Positions 49,914 through 58,496 of a stretch of 64,000 nt of DNA are shown one piece after another; the first letter of the stretch is position 1; each line of letters begins with the position of its first letter. The notes below the pieces were generated by a model. The model searched no databases, was not told where the DNA came from, and saw only the letters and a list, made by a program, of their open reading frames with translations. Source of the DNA: Desulfofustis sp. PB-SRB1 (GTDB lineage Bacteria; Desulfobacterota; Desulfobulbia; Desulfobulbales; Desulfocapsaceae); NCBI GenBank assembly GCA_016722945.1, contig JAEQMT010000023.1:310001-374000 (forward strand), given 5' to 3'. The position numbers were made by a program, and so were the translations under genes.

Positions 49914-50996
49914 TCAGCGATCCTGGTTTCTCAGAAGATAGATACCCGCCGCGGAAAAGACAATATGGACGGTCAGGGCAGCCGGCAGCGCCATGATGTA
50001 GCCGGCGGTGGCAAAGGATTGCAGCGCCCCGTAGATCCCCCAGGCAACAAAGGCCATGACGCAGCTGATGGGGATGGCAACCGAGAGATCCTTGCCCCAG
50101 GTCTGGTAGCTCAGCATCAGGATCGGCAGACCAAGCAGCAGCAGCGGGATACCTAAAAAGAGATACGAGAGCCGTCCGTAAAACTCGGCGCGGGCCTCCT
50201 GTATACGATATGGCGCCTCCTGGGCGTGGATATTCTTGTACAGGGCGGTAAGCGATTTATCGTTGATTTCATATTCGGGAACGAGGAAATCCTCGGGGGT
50301 CTCCGGCAGCTTTACGGTGCTTATTTCAAAGGGAAAGTCGACGATGCGGCCATCTTTGGACCGGTAGATTTGCCTGCCATTTTTCAAAATCCAGTGTGGT
50401 GGCACCCAGTCGGCAAATGCCACCGAAATTGTTGATTGTATATTGTAGTTTTCATCCCATTCGGAATAGGAAAAGTCCTTGAACACCATGTTCTTGCTGT
50501 TGGGCCACTGAAATGAGTAAAAGCCCTCCTGACCCTTGTAATAATAGCGGCCATTGCGGTAGATACCCAGCGGCACCTTGCCCCGCACCTGCTCAAACCA
50601 GATGTTATTCGTTCTGGCGATGGTAGAGGGTAGAACAAACTGCGCCATGGCGATAAACATACCGACAAAGATTATCGAGATCAGCAGCAGCGGTCTAATA
50701 ATTGTTCGCAGCGGAATGCCGGCCGCTTTCAGGGCGATCAACTCGTTACTGTGGTTGAGAATGCCAAGGGTGATCACCCCTGAAAGCAGGATCAGGATCG
50801 GATTGATCAAGTCCACCACGTAGGGGATGTTGAACAGGAAAAATTGCAGAACAAGGGATAATGGTTTGCCCGCCTCATCAAATTCGTCGTACTTCTCAAA
50901 AAAATCGATTAGAACATACAGGGCCACGAAGGCCACATTGAGGATAAAGAAATACCGGATAAACTGGCTGATCAAATAACGATTCAACAGGGGCAT
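49914..50996 (-). CDS. lptG: LPS export permease LptG (YjgP/YjgQ family)
   Basis: A 360-residue inner-membrane permease with three N-terminal and three C-terminal membrane helices around a periplasmic beta-jellyroll domain (about residues 120-260). The opening LLNRYLISQFIRYFFI and NHSNELIALKAAGIPLRTII (coupling-helix region, about 80-100) are typical. It works with LptF and LptB2 to lift lipopolysaccharide, so the cell has an outer membrane. LptF is not in the window. It lies 13 bases after fluC and 2 bases before the HgdB-like gene, all on the minus strand. Confidence 0.93.
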   Translation of the reverse strand: MPLLNRYLISQFIRYFFILNVAFVALYVLIDFFEKYDEFDEAGKPLSLVLQFFLFNIPYVVDLINPILILLSGVITLGILNHSNELIALKAAGIPLRTIIRPLLLISIIFVGMFIAMAQFVLPSTIARTNNIWFEQVRGKVPLGIYRNGRYYYKGQEGFYSFQWPNSKNMVFKDFSYSEWDENYNIQSTISVAFADWVPPHWILKNGRQIYRSKDGRIVDFPFEISTVKLPETPEDFLVPEYEINDKSLTALYKNIHAQEAPYRIQEARAEFYGRLSYLFLGIPLLLLGLPILMLSYQTWGKDLSVAIPISCVMAFVAWGIYGALQSFATAGYIMALPAALTVHIVFSAAGIYLLRNQDR

Positions 50997-51009
50997 GGCT
51001 AATGGCTAA

Positions 51010-51402
51010 CTATCCGATGGAATGAAAAAAACGGCTGGCGGCAACAAATCCGACAAGGGCCAGACCGATGCCGAAACCATTTGATAATGCGATGTACAAA
51101 AGAGTCTGTAAAGGCTCGCCTGCCCTGAGCAATTGCACGTTTTCCCTGGCGAAGGCGGAAAAGGTGGTAAACCCGCCGAGCAGGCCGGTAAATAGAAACA
51201 GGCGAAACTCGTTGCTGATCGATACCCGCTCAAACAGCCCCCACAACACACCGATGAGCAGACAGCCAATCAGGTTGGCGGTCAATGTCTCGACGGGGTA
51301 GGGGAAGGGTGAGCCGTGTTGTCGCTGCAGGGCCACTGTCAGGAGGTATCGGCCCATGGAGCCGAGGGCGCCACCGAGCGCCACTATGGCAAGCTTTATC
51401 AT
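51010..51402 (-). CDS. crcB: Fluoride ion channel FluC/CrcB
   Basis: A 130-residue membrane protein with four helices. GGALGSMGRYLL near the N-terminus, TLTANLIGCLLIG (the Asn of the pore) and GGFTTFSAFARE (the TTFS motif) are the Fluc signatures; it forms a dual-topology dimer that exports fluoride. ATG 51402 gives the family opening MIKLAIVALGGALG; a TTG at 51420 would add six residues. I looked for a fluoride riboswitch upstream and found none. It is the first gene of the minus-strand operon with lptG. Confidence 0.93.
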   Translation of the reverse strand: MIKLAIVALGGALGSMGRYLLTVALQRQHGSPFPYPVETLTANLIGCLLIGVLWGLFERVSISNEFRLFLFTGLLGGFTTFSAFARENVQLLRAGEPLQTLLYIALSNGFGIGLALVGFVAASRFFHSIG

Positions 51403-51445
51403 ATCAGCGTATCCAGACAACTCAATTTAATCTAATACTTACGGC

Positions 51446-51479
51446 AAGCTTGCAAAATGGCCCTTGTGCCCACTATCTG
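51446..51479 (-). repeat. Family B repeat end fragment before family A copy 2
   Basis: TTGCAAAATGGCC (13 bases) and its flanks match the right terminal repeat of family B (as at 30790-30813) in reverse orientation. It abuts the family A element at 51480. Only one end is recognisable. Confidence 0.55.
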
Positions 51480-51639
51480 TGATGCTTTCGTAAAAACCTT
51501 GAATTTGCTTTCTAACGTCATTCCCGCCCTCGATAACAACACTCAAGGGCAGGCTGCAGCGGGAATCCAGTAATTTCAAATGATTATGGATTTCGAGTCA
51601 GAGCCACCAAGACGGTTAATCGGGGGTTTTCGATTCCAT
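51480..51639 (+). repeat. Family A inverted-repeat element, copy 2
   Basis: About 160 bases. Left TGATGCTTTCGTAAAAACC (51480-51498); right end CGATTCCATTA (to about 51639) is a degenerate version of the family A end. The 44-base core shared with copies 1 and 3 begins at about 51512. It lies between fluC and the DHH gene, pointing the same way as the other copies. Confidence 0.8.
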
Positions 51640-52000
51640 TATCTTTGCTGCTCGAATAATTAAGTGAGCCCGAGGGTAGCGTATTTTGTCTCAAAAATCA
51701 AACGATAATAGTTATTTATGTTCTTTAATATTGCCTCATTGGAACTGGTGCACTAAAGTTGCGGCTACCATTGGGGCCGTCCGACAGTGTTTTTCTGAAC
51801 CCATCGCTGTCCGGCGGCTTTTCCGTCTTGCCGGATTCGGTGAGATGCAACCAGACATGAGGAGGTGAACCAGAGATCACCCGTGCGACCTATGGTGCGG
51901 CACAAGCACAAACACTTGCGGCGGAGCCAGACTCTTGCCGCGCTAAGCCCGGTGGCAGCACGGCCGGGCGAAAAGGATCTCATTTCGCCAGAGACCGTGT
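51640..52000 (+). other. Unassigned gap before the DHH-phosphoesterase gene
   Basis: 361 bases with no coding frame I trust. A 12-base imperfect hairpin (51776-51787 with 51807-51818) is followed by TTTT, a possible weak terminator or leader attenuator. aggaggtgaa at about 51861-51870 resembles a strong ribosome-binding site but no fitting start follows. TTGTCT at about 51687 with an AT-rich stretch downstream could be a promoter. The last 130 bases are GC rich and may fold. Confidence 0.35.
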
Positions 52001-53023
52001 ATGGCACGAAAAACTAAAACAAACGGCAGCTACATCTGTGAACAGTCGTATAAAAAATCCGCCAAGATACGATTGGAAGAATTCCTTGCGGTTTTTGATA
52101 AAGAAGACACCGTTCTCATCTGTATCGTTGCCGACCCCGACTCCATGGCCTCGGCCATGGCCATTAAACGGTTGTTGAGGTATCGGGTCAAACAGATCAC
52201 CATTGCCCATCCCAACGAAATCAGCCGTCTCAATAATCTGGAGATGGTTGACCGGCTGCGTATCCCGCTCATCAAGATGGGATCGGTGAAAATGTCGGAT
52301 ATCAGCAAAAAAATCATCGTCGATTCACAGCCGGATCATCTGCCGATTTTTGAGAAGATCACCTTTGACGCGATTATCGACCACCATCCCCTCAGCCAGG
52401 AGTGGGAGACGCCCTATGTCGATATCAGGCCCGATTACGGGGCGGCCTCGTCAATGATGGTGGAATATCTGCGGGCCGCCGGAATCAAGCCGTCGGTGGC
52501 GCTGGCTACGGCGCTGTTCTACGGCATCAAGGTGGATACCCAGGATTTTGAAAAAGAGGCGAGGCTGGCGGACGGCATTTCATTTCGATACCTCTTTGAT
52601 ATTGCCAATCGCAACCTGGTACGAAAATTTGAGCTCACCGATCTGCGGCGCTCCGAACTGAAATATTTCAGTATCGCCCTGAACGAACTGAAATATTCGA
52701 AAGGAAAATTCTACACCCACATCGGCAAGGTCAAAAATCCTGACATTCTCGTTATCATTGCCGATTTTCTCAATCATGTGGCCGATATCGACTGGGTACT
52801 GGTCTCCGGCATTCATGGTGATAATTTAGTTGTCATTGTTCGCTGTGACGGCTACCGTAAAAATGCGGGCGATCTCGCCGCGGGAGTATTTGGTCATCTC
52901 GGTTCAGCGGGGGGCCACAAGGGCGCCGCCCGCGCCCAGGTGCCGCTCAAGGCACTGGAACTTACCGAATATGAGATCAACTCACAGACGCTGATGCGGC
53001 TGACCTCAAACCACATGAGTTAG
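52001..53023 (+). CDS. DHH-family phosphoesterase (NrnA-like)
   Basis: A 340-residue DHH/DHHA1 protein. The DHH domain has VADPDSMASAMAIK (about residues 43-56), KIIVDSQPDHLP and IIDHHPLSQEW (metal Asp and His), and the C-terminal DHHA1 domain ends with GHLGSAGGHKGAARAQV. Such enzymes degrade nano-RNA or cyclic dinucleotide products and some dephosphorylate pAp. The Asp of the first motif is kept, though the usual DxDA/GLA is DPDSMAS, so the substrate is uncertain. A basic start ARKTKTNG precedes the domain. No strong ribosome-binding site is seen at ATG 52001. Confidence 0.88.
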   Translation: MARKTKTNGSYICEQSYKKSAKIRLEEFLAVFDKEDTVLICIVADPDSMASAMAIKRLLRYRVKQITIAHPNEISRLNNLEMVDRLRIPLIKMGSVKMSDISKKIIVDSQPDHLPIFEKITFDAIIDHHPLSQEWETPYVDIRPDYGAASSMMVEYLRAAGIKPSVALATALFYGIKVDTQDFEKEARLADGISFRYLFDIANRNLVRKFELTDLRRSELKYFSIALNELKYSKGKFYTHIGKVKNPDILVIIADFLNHVADIDWVLVSGIHGDNLVVIVRCDGYRKNAGDLAAGVFGHLGSAGGHKGAARAQVPLKALELTEYEINSQTLMRLTSNHMS

Positions 53024-53093
53024 TTCGCCGTCATCGTCGTCGCAACCGGTCGGGGCGGGCCGGAACCGACCAATCAACAGGGGAGCGCTGGTC

Positions 53094-54347
53094 ATGCTCA
53101 AACCCACAACGCTAGCCATGATTCTCGCCGGCGGGCGAGCCGATGATCTTAACGTGCTCACCTATTATCGCCCAAAGGCGGCGGTACCGTTCGGCGGGTT
53201 TGCCAGGGTAATCGATTTTGCCCTGTCGAATCTGATGAATTCGGGCATTGAACAGGTGGCCATCCTCAGCCAGTACCGGAGCTATTCGCTCATCAACCAC
53301 ATCGGCACCGGTGCCGCCTGGGACATGATCGGGCGGTATCGCGGCGTCTCCATCCTGCCGCCCTTTATCGATTCGGAACAAAACGACTGGTACCGAGGTT
53401 CCGCCGATGCGGTTTACAAAAATCTCGACTACATCCAGTATAGCCGGCCCGAGGATATTCTCATCCTATCCGGTGATCATATCTATCAAATGGATTACCA
53501 GGATATCATTGACTACCACCATGAAAAGGGCGCCGATCTCACCATGGCCTGCCGGCGAATCGATCCGCGCCGTGCTTCCCGCTTCGGCATGGCGATGATT
53601 AACGATGAAGACGGCGATCGCGGCGGCAAGGTGGTCTCGTATCAGGAAAAACCGCGTGACCCGGAAGGGGAGTGGTCATCACTGACGGTACTCTGTTTCA
53701 AACCCGAGGTGCTGTACCGGGTGCTCACCGAAAATCAGGCGGATGATTCGTTTGAATTCGGCCGTGACATCATCCCTCGTCTGATGGAGCAGGGCCGCCG
53801 CATCTACGGCTACAAATTTCACGGCTATTGGGGCTATACCCGCACGGTGCAGGAATACTGGCAGGCCAACATGGATCTGCTCGGCGAGCGTCCACTCATC
53901 GATATGGAGCAGTGGGGGATTCGTACCAATCTCGATCACCGCGGTCTGCGCGACTTTCAGCCGGCCATCATCGGCCCGCACGCCAAAGTAAGCAACAGCC
54001 TGCTCTATAACGGATGCGAAGTTGAGGGAGAGGTGAGAAATTCAGTACTTTTTCCGGGCGTACACATCAATGCCGGATCGGTGGTAGAGGATTCGGTTAT
54101 ATTTTTCAGCAATAAAGTCGGTGCCGATTGCCGGTTGCACAAACTCGTCTCAGACGTCAACACGATCTACGAAGATGGGGTTGAAATCGGCGGCACCACA
54201 AGTTCAGTCAACGGCGGGATTACCGTGGTGGGATGGAACAATCAGGTGCCGGCCAACACAAAAATCGGCAGCGGAGTGACGGTTACTCCGATCCTGGCCC
54301 GTGATAAATGGGAAGCGGTAATCGAGTCGGGGAGGGTGCTCAAATGA
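53094..54347 (+). CDS. Divergent ADP-glucose pyrophosphorylase paralogue (GlgC/GlgD-like)
   Basis: A 417-residue member of the GlgC family, with a nucleotidyltransferase domain (about 1-270) and a C-terminal left-handed beta helix. It keeps LSGDHIYQMDY, PKAAVPFGG and WYRGSADAV, but the ATP-loop GGxGxRL is GGRADDL (residues 13-19, the Arg replaced by Asp) and YWRDVGT is YWGYTRT (245-251), losing the Arg-Asp pair. In E. coli GlgC the Arg and Asp at these places matter for catalysis, so a regulatory, GlgD-like role is inferred. It overlaps the next GlgC by four bases. The good site ggggagcgc precedes ATG 53094. Confidence 0.85.
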   Translation: MLKPTTLAMILAGGRADDLNVLTYYRPKAAVPFGGFARVIDFALSNLMNSGIEQVAILSQYRSYSLINHIGTGAAWDMIGRYRGVSILPPFIDSEQNDWYRGSADAVYKNLDYIQYSRPEDILILSGDHIYQMDYQDIIDYHHEKGADLTMACRRIDPRRASRFGMAMINDEDGDRGGKVVSYQEKPRDPEGEWSSLTVLCFKPEVLYRVLTENQADDSFEFGRDIIPRLMEQGRRIYGYKFHGYWGYTRTVQEYWQANMDLLGERPLIDMEQWGIRTNLDHRGLRDFQPAIIGPHAKVSNSLLYNGCEVEGEVRNSVLFPGVHINAGSVVEDSVIFFSNKVGADCRLHKLVSDVNTIYEDGVEIGGTTSSVNGGITVVGWNNQVPANTKIGSGVTVTPILARDKWEAVIESGRVLK

Positions 54348-55609
54348 AGCGGCAAGGCGATGCCCTGGTGCTGCTTTTAGCCGGCGGGGTAGGCAGCCGC
54401 CTTAACGTGCTGGTTGAGACGCGGGCCAAACCCGCGGTTACCTTTGGCGGCATCTATCGGATTATCGATTTCAGCCTCAGCAATGTCATGAACTCAGGGC
54501 TTACCAAGGTGGGAGTACTCACCCAGTACAAGCCGCTGTCGCTGATGTATCATATCGCCACCGGCGCCGCCTGGGAGTTTACCGGGCGCAGCCGTGGCAT
54601 TGAGATCCTGCCGCCGCGCACCGGTTCCAAGGATCACGACTGGTACAAGGGCACTGCCGATGCGGTGCGGCGCAATATCGATTTTATCAGCGCAAATAGT
54701 AGTGATGAGGTGGTGATCCTTTCCGGCGACCATATCTACCATATGGATTTTTATGCCATGCTCGAATACCATCGTGCCAAGAAGGCCGATGTCACCGTCG
54801 GCATGATGGTGGTGCCCAAAGAGCAGATTCACCAGTTTGGCGCCGGCATCACCAACAATGACAACCGAATCGTCGAATGGGAGGAGAAACCCGAAGTCGC
54901 CCGCACGAACCTCGCTTCGATGGGCATTTATGTGTTCGACACCCAGTATCTCCTTAATTCGCTCGCCCGCAATAAGGATGAGATCGATTTCGGGATGCAT
55001 ATTCTCCCCTGGGCCATCGACAATGACAACGTCTTTGCCTATCCGTTTTACGGATACTGGCGTGATGTCGGCACTATTCAGGCATACTGGCAGGCTAACA
55101 TGGATCTGCTTAACCCCCAGAGCGGTATCTGGCCGCAGAAATGGGGAATACGCACCAACGTCGAGGCAACCAAGCGAATGGCCGACCGACCCGCCACCCG
55201 TTACCTGGAGACGGCCCGGGTATCAAACTCGCTTATTTCGGCCGGGTGTACTATTCGTGGTACGGTAATAAATTCGGTGCTTTCGCCCGGTGTTGTAGTG
55301 GAGAAAGATGCGGTGGTGAAAGACTCCATAATCTGTCGTGACACGGTAATCGAAGCGGGGGCAACGGTGGATCTTACCATCACCGATAAACTGGTGCGGA
55401 TCGGCCGCGGCGCCACGGTTGGCCACGGTGAGCATCACGATATCACCAACCGCCTCTACCCCAAGCACCTCTATACCGGCATCACCCTGGTGGGAGAATT
55501 CGCTCACATCCCGCCAGCAATGCGTATTGGTCGCAACTGTATCATCAAGTGCCGGGCCGAGGCCGAATCCTTTACCGGCGACTTTCTGCCCGACGGCGAA
55601 TCGGTGTGA
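54344..55609 (+). CDS. glgC: Glucose-1-phosphate adenylyltransferase (catalytic copy)
   Basis: A 421-residue enzyme that makes ADP-glucose from ATP and glucose 1-phosphate, the committed step of glycogen synthesis. The full catalytic set is present: LAGGVGSRLNVL (12-23), TRAKPAVTFGGIYRIIDF, WYKGTADAVRRN, LSGDHIYHMDF, WEEKPE and YWRDVGTIQAYW (Arg240, Asp241). A beta-helix C-terminus follows. Start ATG 54344 overlaps the stop of the paralogue (ATGA), so the two are made together and probably assemble together. No glgA or glgB lies in the window. Confidence 0.93.
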   Translation: MKRQGDALVLLLAGGVGSRLNVLVETRAKPAVTFGGIYRIIDFSLSNVMNSGLTKVGVLTQYKPLSLMYHIATGAAWEFTGRSRGIEILPPRTGSKDHDWYKGTADAVRRNIDFISANSSDEVVILSGDHIYHMDFYAMLEYHRAKKADVTVGMMVVPKEQIHQFGAGITNNDNRIVEWEEKPEVARTNLASMGIYVFDTQYLLNSLARNKDEIDFGMHILPWAIDNDNVFAYPFYGYWRDVGTIQAYWQANMDLLNPQSGIWPQKWGIRTNVEATKRMADRPATRYLETARVSNSLISAGCTIRGTVINSVLSPGVVVEKDAVVKDSIICRDTVIEAGATVDLTITDKLVRIGRGATVGHGEHHDITNRLYPKHLYTGITLVGEFAHIPPAMRIGRNCIIKCRAEAESFTGDFLPDGESV

Positions 55610-55613
55610 TTTC

Positions 55614-55662
55614 AGAAGTCAGAAGTCAGAAATCAGAAATCAGAAATCAGAAATCAGAAATC
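55614..55662 (+). repeat. Tandem 7-base repeat (AGAAATC type)
   Basis: Two AGAAGTC units, then four AGAAATC units and a degenerate AGAGGCC unit run from 55614 to 55662, just after the glgC stop and before tRNA-Arg. Copy number may vary by slippage. No role is evident. Confidence 0.85.
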
Positions 55663-55688
55663 AGAGGCCAGCGGACAACATTCACCAT

Positions 55689-55764
55689 GCCCCCGTAGCT
55701 CAGGGGATAGAGCACGGGATTCCTAATCCCGGTGCCGCAGGTTCGAATCCTGCCGGGGGCACCA
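55689..55764 (+). tRNA. trnR: tRNA-Arg (anticodon CCT)
   Basis: Acceptor GCCCCCG pairs with CGGGGGC; the D arm has GCTC/GAGC; the anticodon stem CGGGA/TCCCG encloses TTCCTAA with anticodon CCT; the T arm GCAGG/CCTGC carries TTCGAAT. CCA is encoded at 55762-55764. It reads AGG. Confidence 0.96.
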
Positions 55765-55830
55765 GTATCAATAGTGACGTTGGGTTACCACAGTGATTGG
55801 ACCGGTATTTCACCTCTTTGAAGGAACATC

Positions 55831-56706
55831 ATGACCGGCGGGATATTTGCCATTCTCGATGACATTGCCGTGCTCATGGACGATGTTGCGGTCATGAGCA
55901 AGGTTGCCGCCAAGAAAACGGCCGGGATCCTCGGCGATGATCTTGCCGTCAATGCGGAAAAGGCCACCGGTTTCAAGGCATCGCGGGAGTTGCCGGTGCT
56001 CTGGGCGATCACCAAGGGTTCGTTTTTGAACAAGGTGATTATTTTGCCGTTTGCCTTTTTGCTCAGCGCGTTTGCACCATGGCTGATCGTGCCGATTCTG
56101 CTGGTCGGCGGCGCCTACCTCAGCTATGAGGGGATGGAGAAGATCCATCACTCCATCACACACCGTTCTCACCGGCAGCCGCAGGCAAAAGAGCAGAGTG
56201 ACCGGGAGTCCTTGCTCAGAGTCGAGAAAGCAAAGATACAATCGGCCATTCGCACCGATTTTATCCTTTCCATCGAGATCATCATGATCACCCTGGGCAC
56301 CGTGATGCAGGAGTCTCTGCTGCTGCAGATTATGGTGGTAAGTTTGATCGCCCTGCTTGCCACCGTCGGCGTCTACGGCCTTGTGGCGCTGCTGGTGCGG
56401 ATGGATGACGCCGGATTTTACCTGGTTGCCGCGGCCCGGAACATCGCTGGGGGAGGGGCGCAACTGGTGAGGCGTTTCGGCATGTTTCTGGTGAAATCGT
56501 TGCCGGTGGTGATTCGCGCCTTGACCGTCATCGGCACCATCGCCATGCTGCTGGTAGGCGGCGGCATGTTCACCCACAATCTTCATTTCCTGCATCAGAT
56601 CCTGCATGCCATACCCTCTGTGCTCGGCGACCTGCTGGTCGGCATTGTCGTTGGCACCGTTCTGGTTGGCGGACATTTGCTGATTAAAGGAGCTGTTAAA
56701 AGGTGA
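55831..56706 (+). CDS. DUF808 (YedI-like) membrane protein
   Basis: A 291-residue integral membrane protein. The opening GGIFAILDDIAVLMDDVAVM and KKTAGILGDDLAVNAEKATG are the conserved N-terminal region of the DUF808/YedI family; about six hydrophobic helices follow from residue 70 onward. RELPVLWAITKGSFLNK matches too. Function is unknown; members are proposed to be inner-membrane proteins of about 300 residues. It is placed 66 bases after tRNA-Arg. It converges with the Ugp-like transporter, with 16 bases between the two stop codons and no clear terminator there. Confidence 0.85.
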   Translation: MTGGIFAILDDIAVLMDDVAVMSKVAAKKTAGILGDDLAVNAEKATGFKASRELPVLWAITKGSFLNKVIILPFAFLLSAFAPWLIVPILLVGGAYLSYEGMEKIHHSITHRSHRQPQAKEQSDRESLLRVEKAKIQSAIRTDFILSIEIIMITLGTVMQESLLLQIMVVSLIALLATVGVYGLVALLVRMDDAGFYLVAAARNIAGGGAQLVRRFGMFLVKSLPVVIRALTVIGTIAMLLVGGGMFTHNLHFLHQILHAIPSVLGDLLVGIVVGTVLVGGHLLIKGAVKR

Positions 56707-56722
56707 TGGTTCGCACCTGCTT

Positions 56723-57547
56723 CTATTTAATCCCGGCCCTCATGAATGACTGCACGAACTGGCGTTGAAAGAGCAGAAAGGCGATGAGCAGCGGCGCCAC
56801 CGAGAGCAGGGTGGCGGCTGATATCACCGACCAGTTCACCCCCGATTCGGGCGCCCCGAATACCCCCAGCCCCACCGTCAGCGGCCGGGTAGCCACCGAG
56901 TTGGTTACCACCAGCGGCCAGAGAAAATTGTTCCAGTGGTGCGATATGGAAACCAGCCCGTAGGCCAGGTAGGTGGGACGCGCCAGCGGTACATAGACCC
57001 GCCACAATACCCCCAGCACCCCGCATCCCTCCAGCCGGGCCGCTTCTTCCAGTTCGCGCGGCGTCGACTTGAAGGCCTGGCGCAGCAGAAAAATACCAAA
57101 GGCGCTGGCCATGTAGGGCAGCCCGATACCGGCGATGGTATCCACCAGACCGAGATCCGCCAGGATCGCGTAGTTTTCCACAATCAGTATTTCCGGGGTA
57201 ATCATCAGCTGCACCAGCACCAGACCAAAGGCGATGGAGCTGCCCTTAAACTCAAAGCGGGCAAAGGCGTAGGCGGCCAGGGTGCAGAGTACCAGCTGAG
57301 CGCTCAGCAGGGAGGTGACCAGGATGAAGGTATTGAAGGCATAGCGCGGAAACGGCGCCCGCTCCAGGGCGTGGGCAAAGTTTTCCAGGGTGAGCGGGGC
57401 AAACAGATCAAAACGCACCGCGTACTCCCCGGGGTGAAAGGCGGCCCACAGGGCATACAACAGCGGTGCTATCCAGACAATGGCCAACAGCCAGGCGGCG
57501 CCGGTCTCCAGGGCGTTGCCGAGCCATGAAATCGGGTCACGTTTCAT
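56723..57547 (-). CDS. ugpE: ABC transporter permease, UgpE-like
   Basis: A 274-residue inner-membrane permease with six predicted helices. The EAA loop that meets the ATPase is STPRELEEAARLEGCGVLGV (about residues 165-184). Sequence style (FNTFILVTSLLSAQLVLCTL) fits the second permease of carbohydrate or glycerol-3-phosphate importers. It overlaps the ugpA-like gene by four bases (ATGA). It is the last gene of the minus-strand run ugpC-ugpB-ugpA-ugpE, named by similarity of the whole set. Confidence 0.75.
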   Translation of the reverse strand: MKRDPISWLGNALETGAAWLLAIVWIAPLLYALWAAFHPGEYAVRFDLFAPLTLENFAHALERAPFPRYAFNTFILVTSLLSAQLVLCTLAAYAFARFEFKGSSIAFGLVLVQLMITPEILIVENYAILADLGLVDTIAGIGLPYMASAFGIFLLRQAFKSTPRELEEAARLEGCGVLGVLWRVYVPLARPTYLAYGLVSISHHWNNFLWPLVVTNSVATRPLTVGLGVFGAPESGVNWSVISAATLLSVAPLLIAFLLFQRQFVQSFMRAGIK

Positions 57548-58407
57548 CGATAGTGCACCCGCTTGTCAAGTAGATAGAACTGCGCCAGGGCCATCAGGGC
57601 CAGCAGGAAGAGCAGGGCGACGGTGAGGGTGGCGGCAAAGTTGGTGTCAAAGTAGGAAAAGGCGGTTTCAAAGATATAGTAGAGCAGCAGATTGCTGGCG
57701 TTGTTGGGACCGCCCTTGGTGAGAATGAAAAGATGATCCACCAGCTTGAATGAGTTGATCACCGCGTTGATCAGCACAAACAGGGTGGTGGGCATGAGTA
57801 GCGGAAAGGTCACCCGGCGGAAATGGTGCCAGCGCCCGGCACCCTCCAGCCGGGAGGCCTCACGCAGCTCCGGCGGCAGGTGCTGGAGGGCGGCCAGGTA
57901 GAAAATCATGAAAAATCCGGCCTCCTTCCAGATGGTCATCACGATGATGGCTCCCAGCACCGTGGCCGGATCTCCCAGCCAGTTATGACCGCTGATGCCC
58001 ACCAGTGAGAGGATCTGATCGATAAGGCCGATGTCCGGGGTGTAGAAAAAGAGCCAGATGTTGGCAACGGCGATCATCGGTAGAATGGTCGGCGTGAAAA
58101 ATGCCATCCGCACCAGTGCCCGGCCCGGCAGCGCCCGGTTGACCAGCAGCGCCATGGTCAGGGCAAGAATGATGGAGGTGGGAATGGTGCCCAGGGCAAA
58201 CCAGAGGTTGTTGGTCAGCACCTTCCAGAAAATCGGATCGTCGAACATGGCCCGGTAGTTATCCAGGCCGATGAAACGTGAAGGACGCAGGCTGGAGCCG
58301 CGCGAAAAAAAGCTCTCCCCGATGGTGCGCAGGGTCGGGTAGTGGGTAAACCCGATAAGCAGGATGGCCGCCGGGGTGAGCAGCAGCCATCCATAGACGT
58401 GTTTCAT
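57544..58407 (-). CDS. ugpA: ABC transporter permease, UgpA-like
   Basis: A 287-residue permease with six predicted helices. The N-terminal helix LLLTPAAILLIGFTHYPTLR and SRFIGLDNYRAMFDDPIFW are typical of the first permease of Ugp/Mal-type importers; the EAA loop is LPPELREASRLEGAGRW (about residues 170-186). It is coupled to the ugpE-like gene by overlap and lies 89 bases downstream of the binding-protein gene. Substrate is inferred from that binding protein. Confidence 0.78.
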   Translation of the reverse strand: MKHVYGWLLLTPAAILLIGFTHYPTLRTIGESFFSRGSSLRPSRFIGLDNYRAMFDDPIFWKVLTNNLWFALGTIPTSIILALTMALLVNRALPGRALVRMAFFTPTILPMIAVANIWLFFYTPDIGLIDQILSLVGISGHNWLGDPATVLGAIIVMTIWKEAGFFMIFYLAALQHLPPELREASRLEGAGRWHHFRRVTFPLLMPTTLFVLINAVINSFKLVDHLFILTKGGPNNASNLLLYYIFETAFSYFDTNFAATLTVALLFLLALMALAQFYLLDKRVHYR

Positions 58408-58496
58408 ATACTCGTTTAACTTACGGGCGAGTGAAAAAGAAGGCGGCGGTGGAAGCTCTGTGCAGCTCGCACCGTCTGCCCTCTCTTACGACCATC

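Noticed and set aside
51403-51479. Fluoride riboswitch upstream of fluC
   Set aside because: The minus-strand leader is short and holds no GGCGAUGG-type conserved segment with pseudoknot; instead it contains a family B fragment.
55614-55662. CRISPR array
   Set aside because: The unit is 7 bases with no spacers, so it is a simple tandem repeat.
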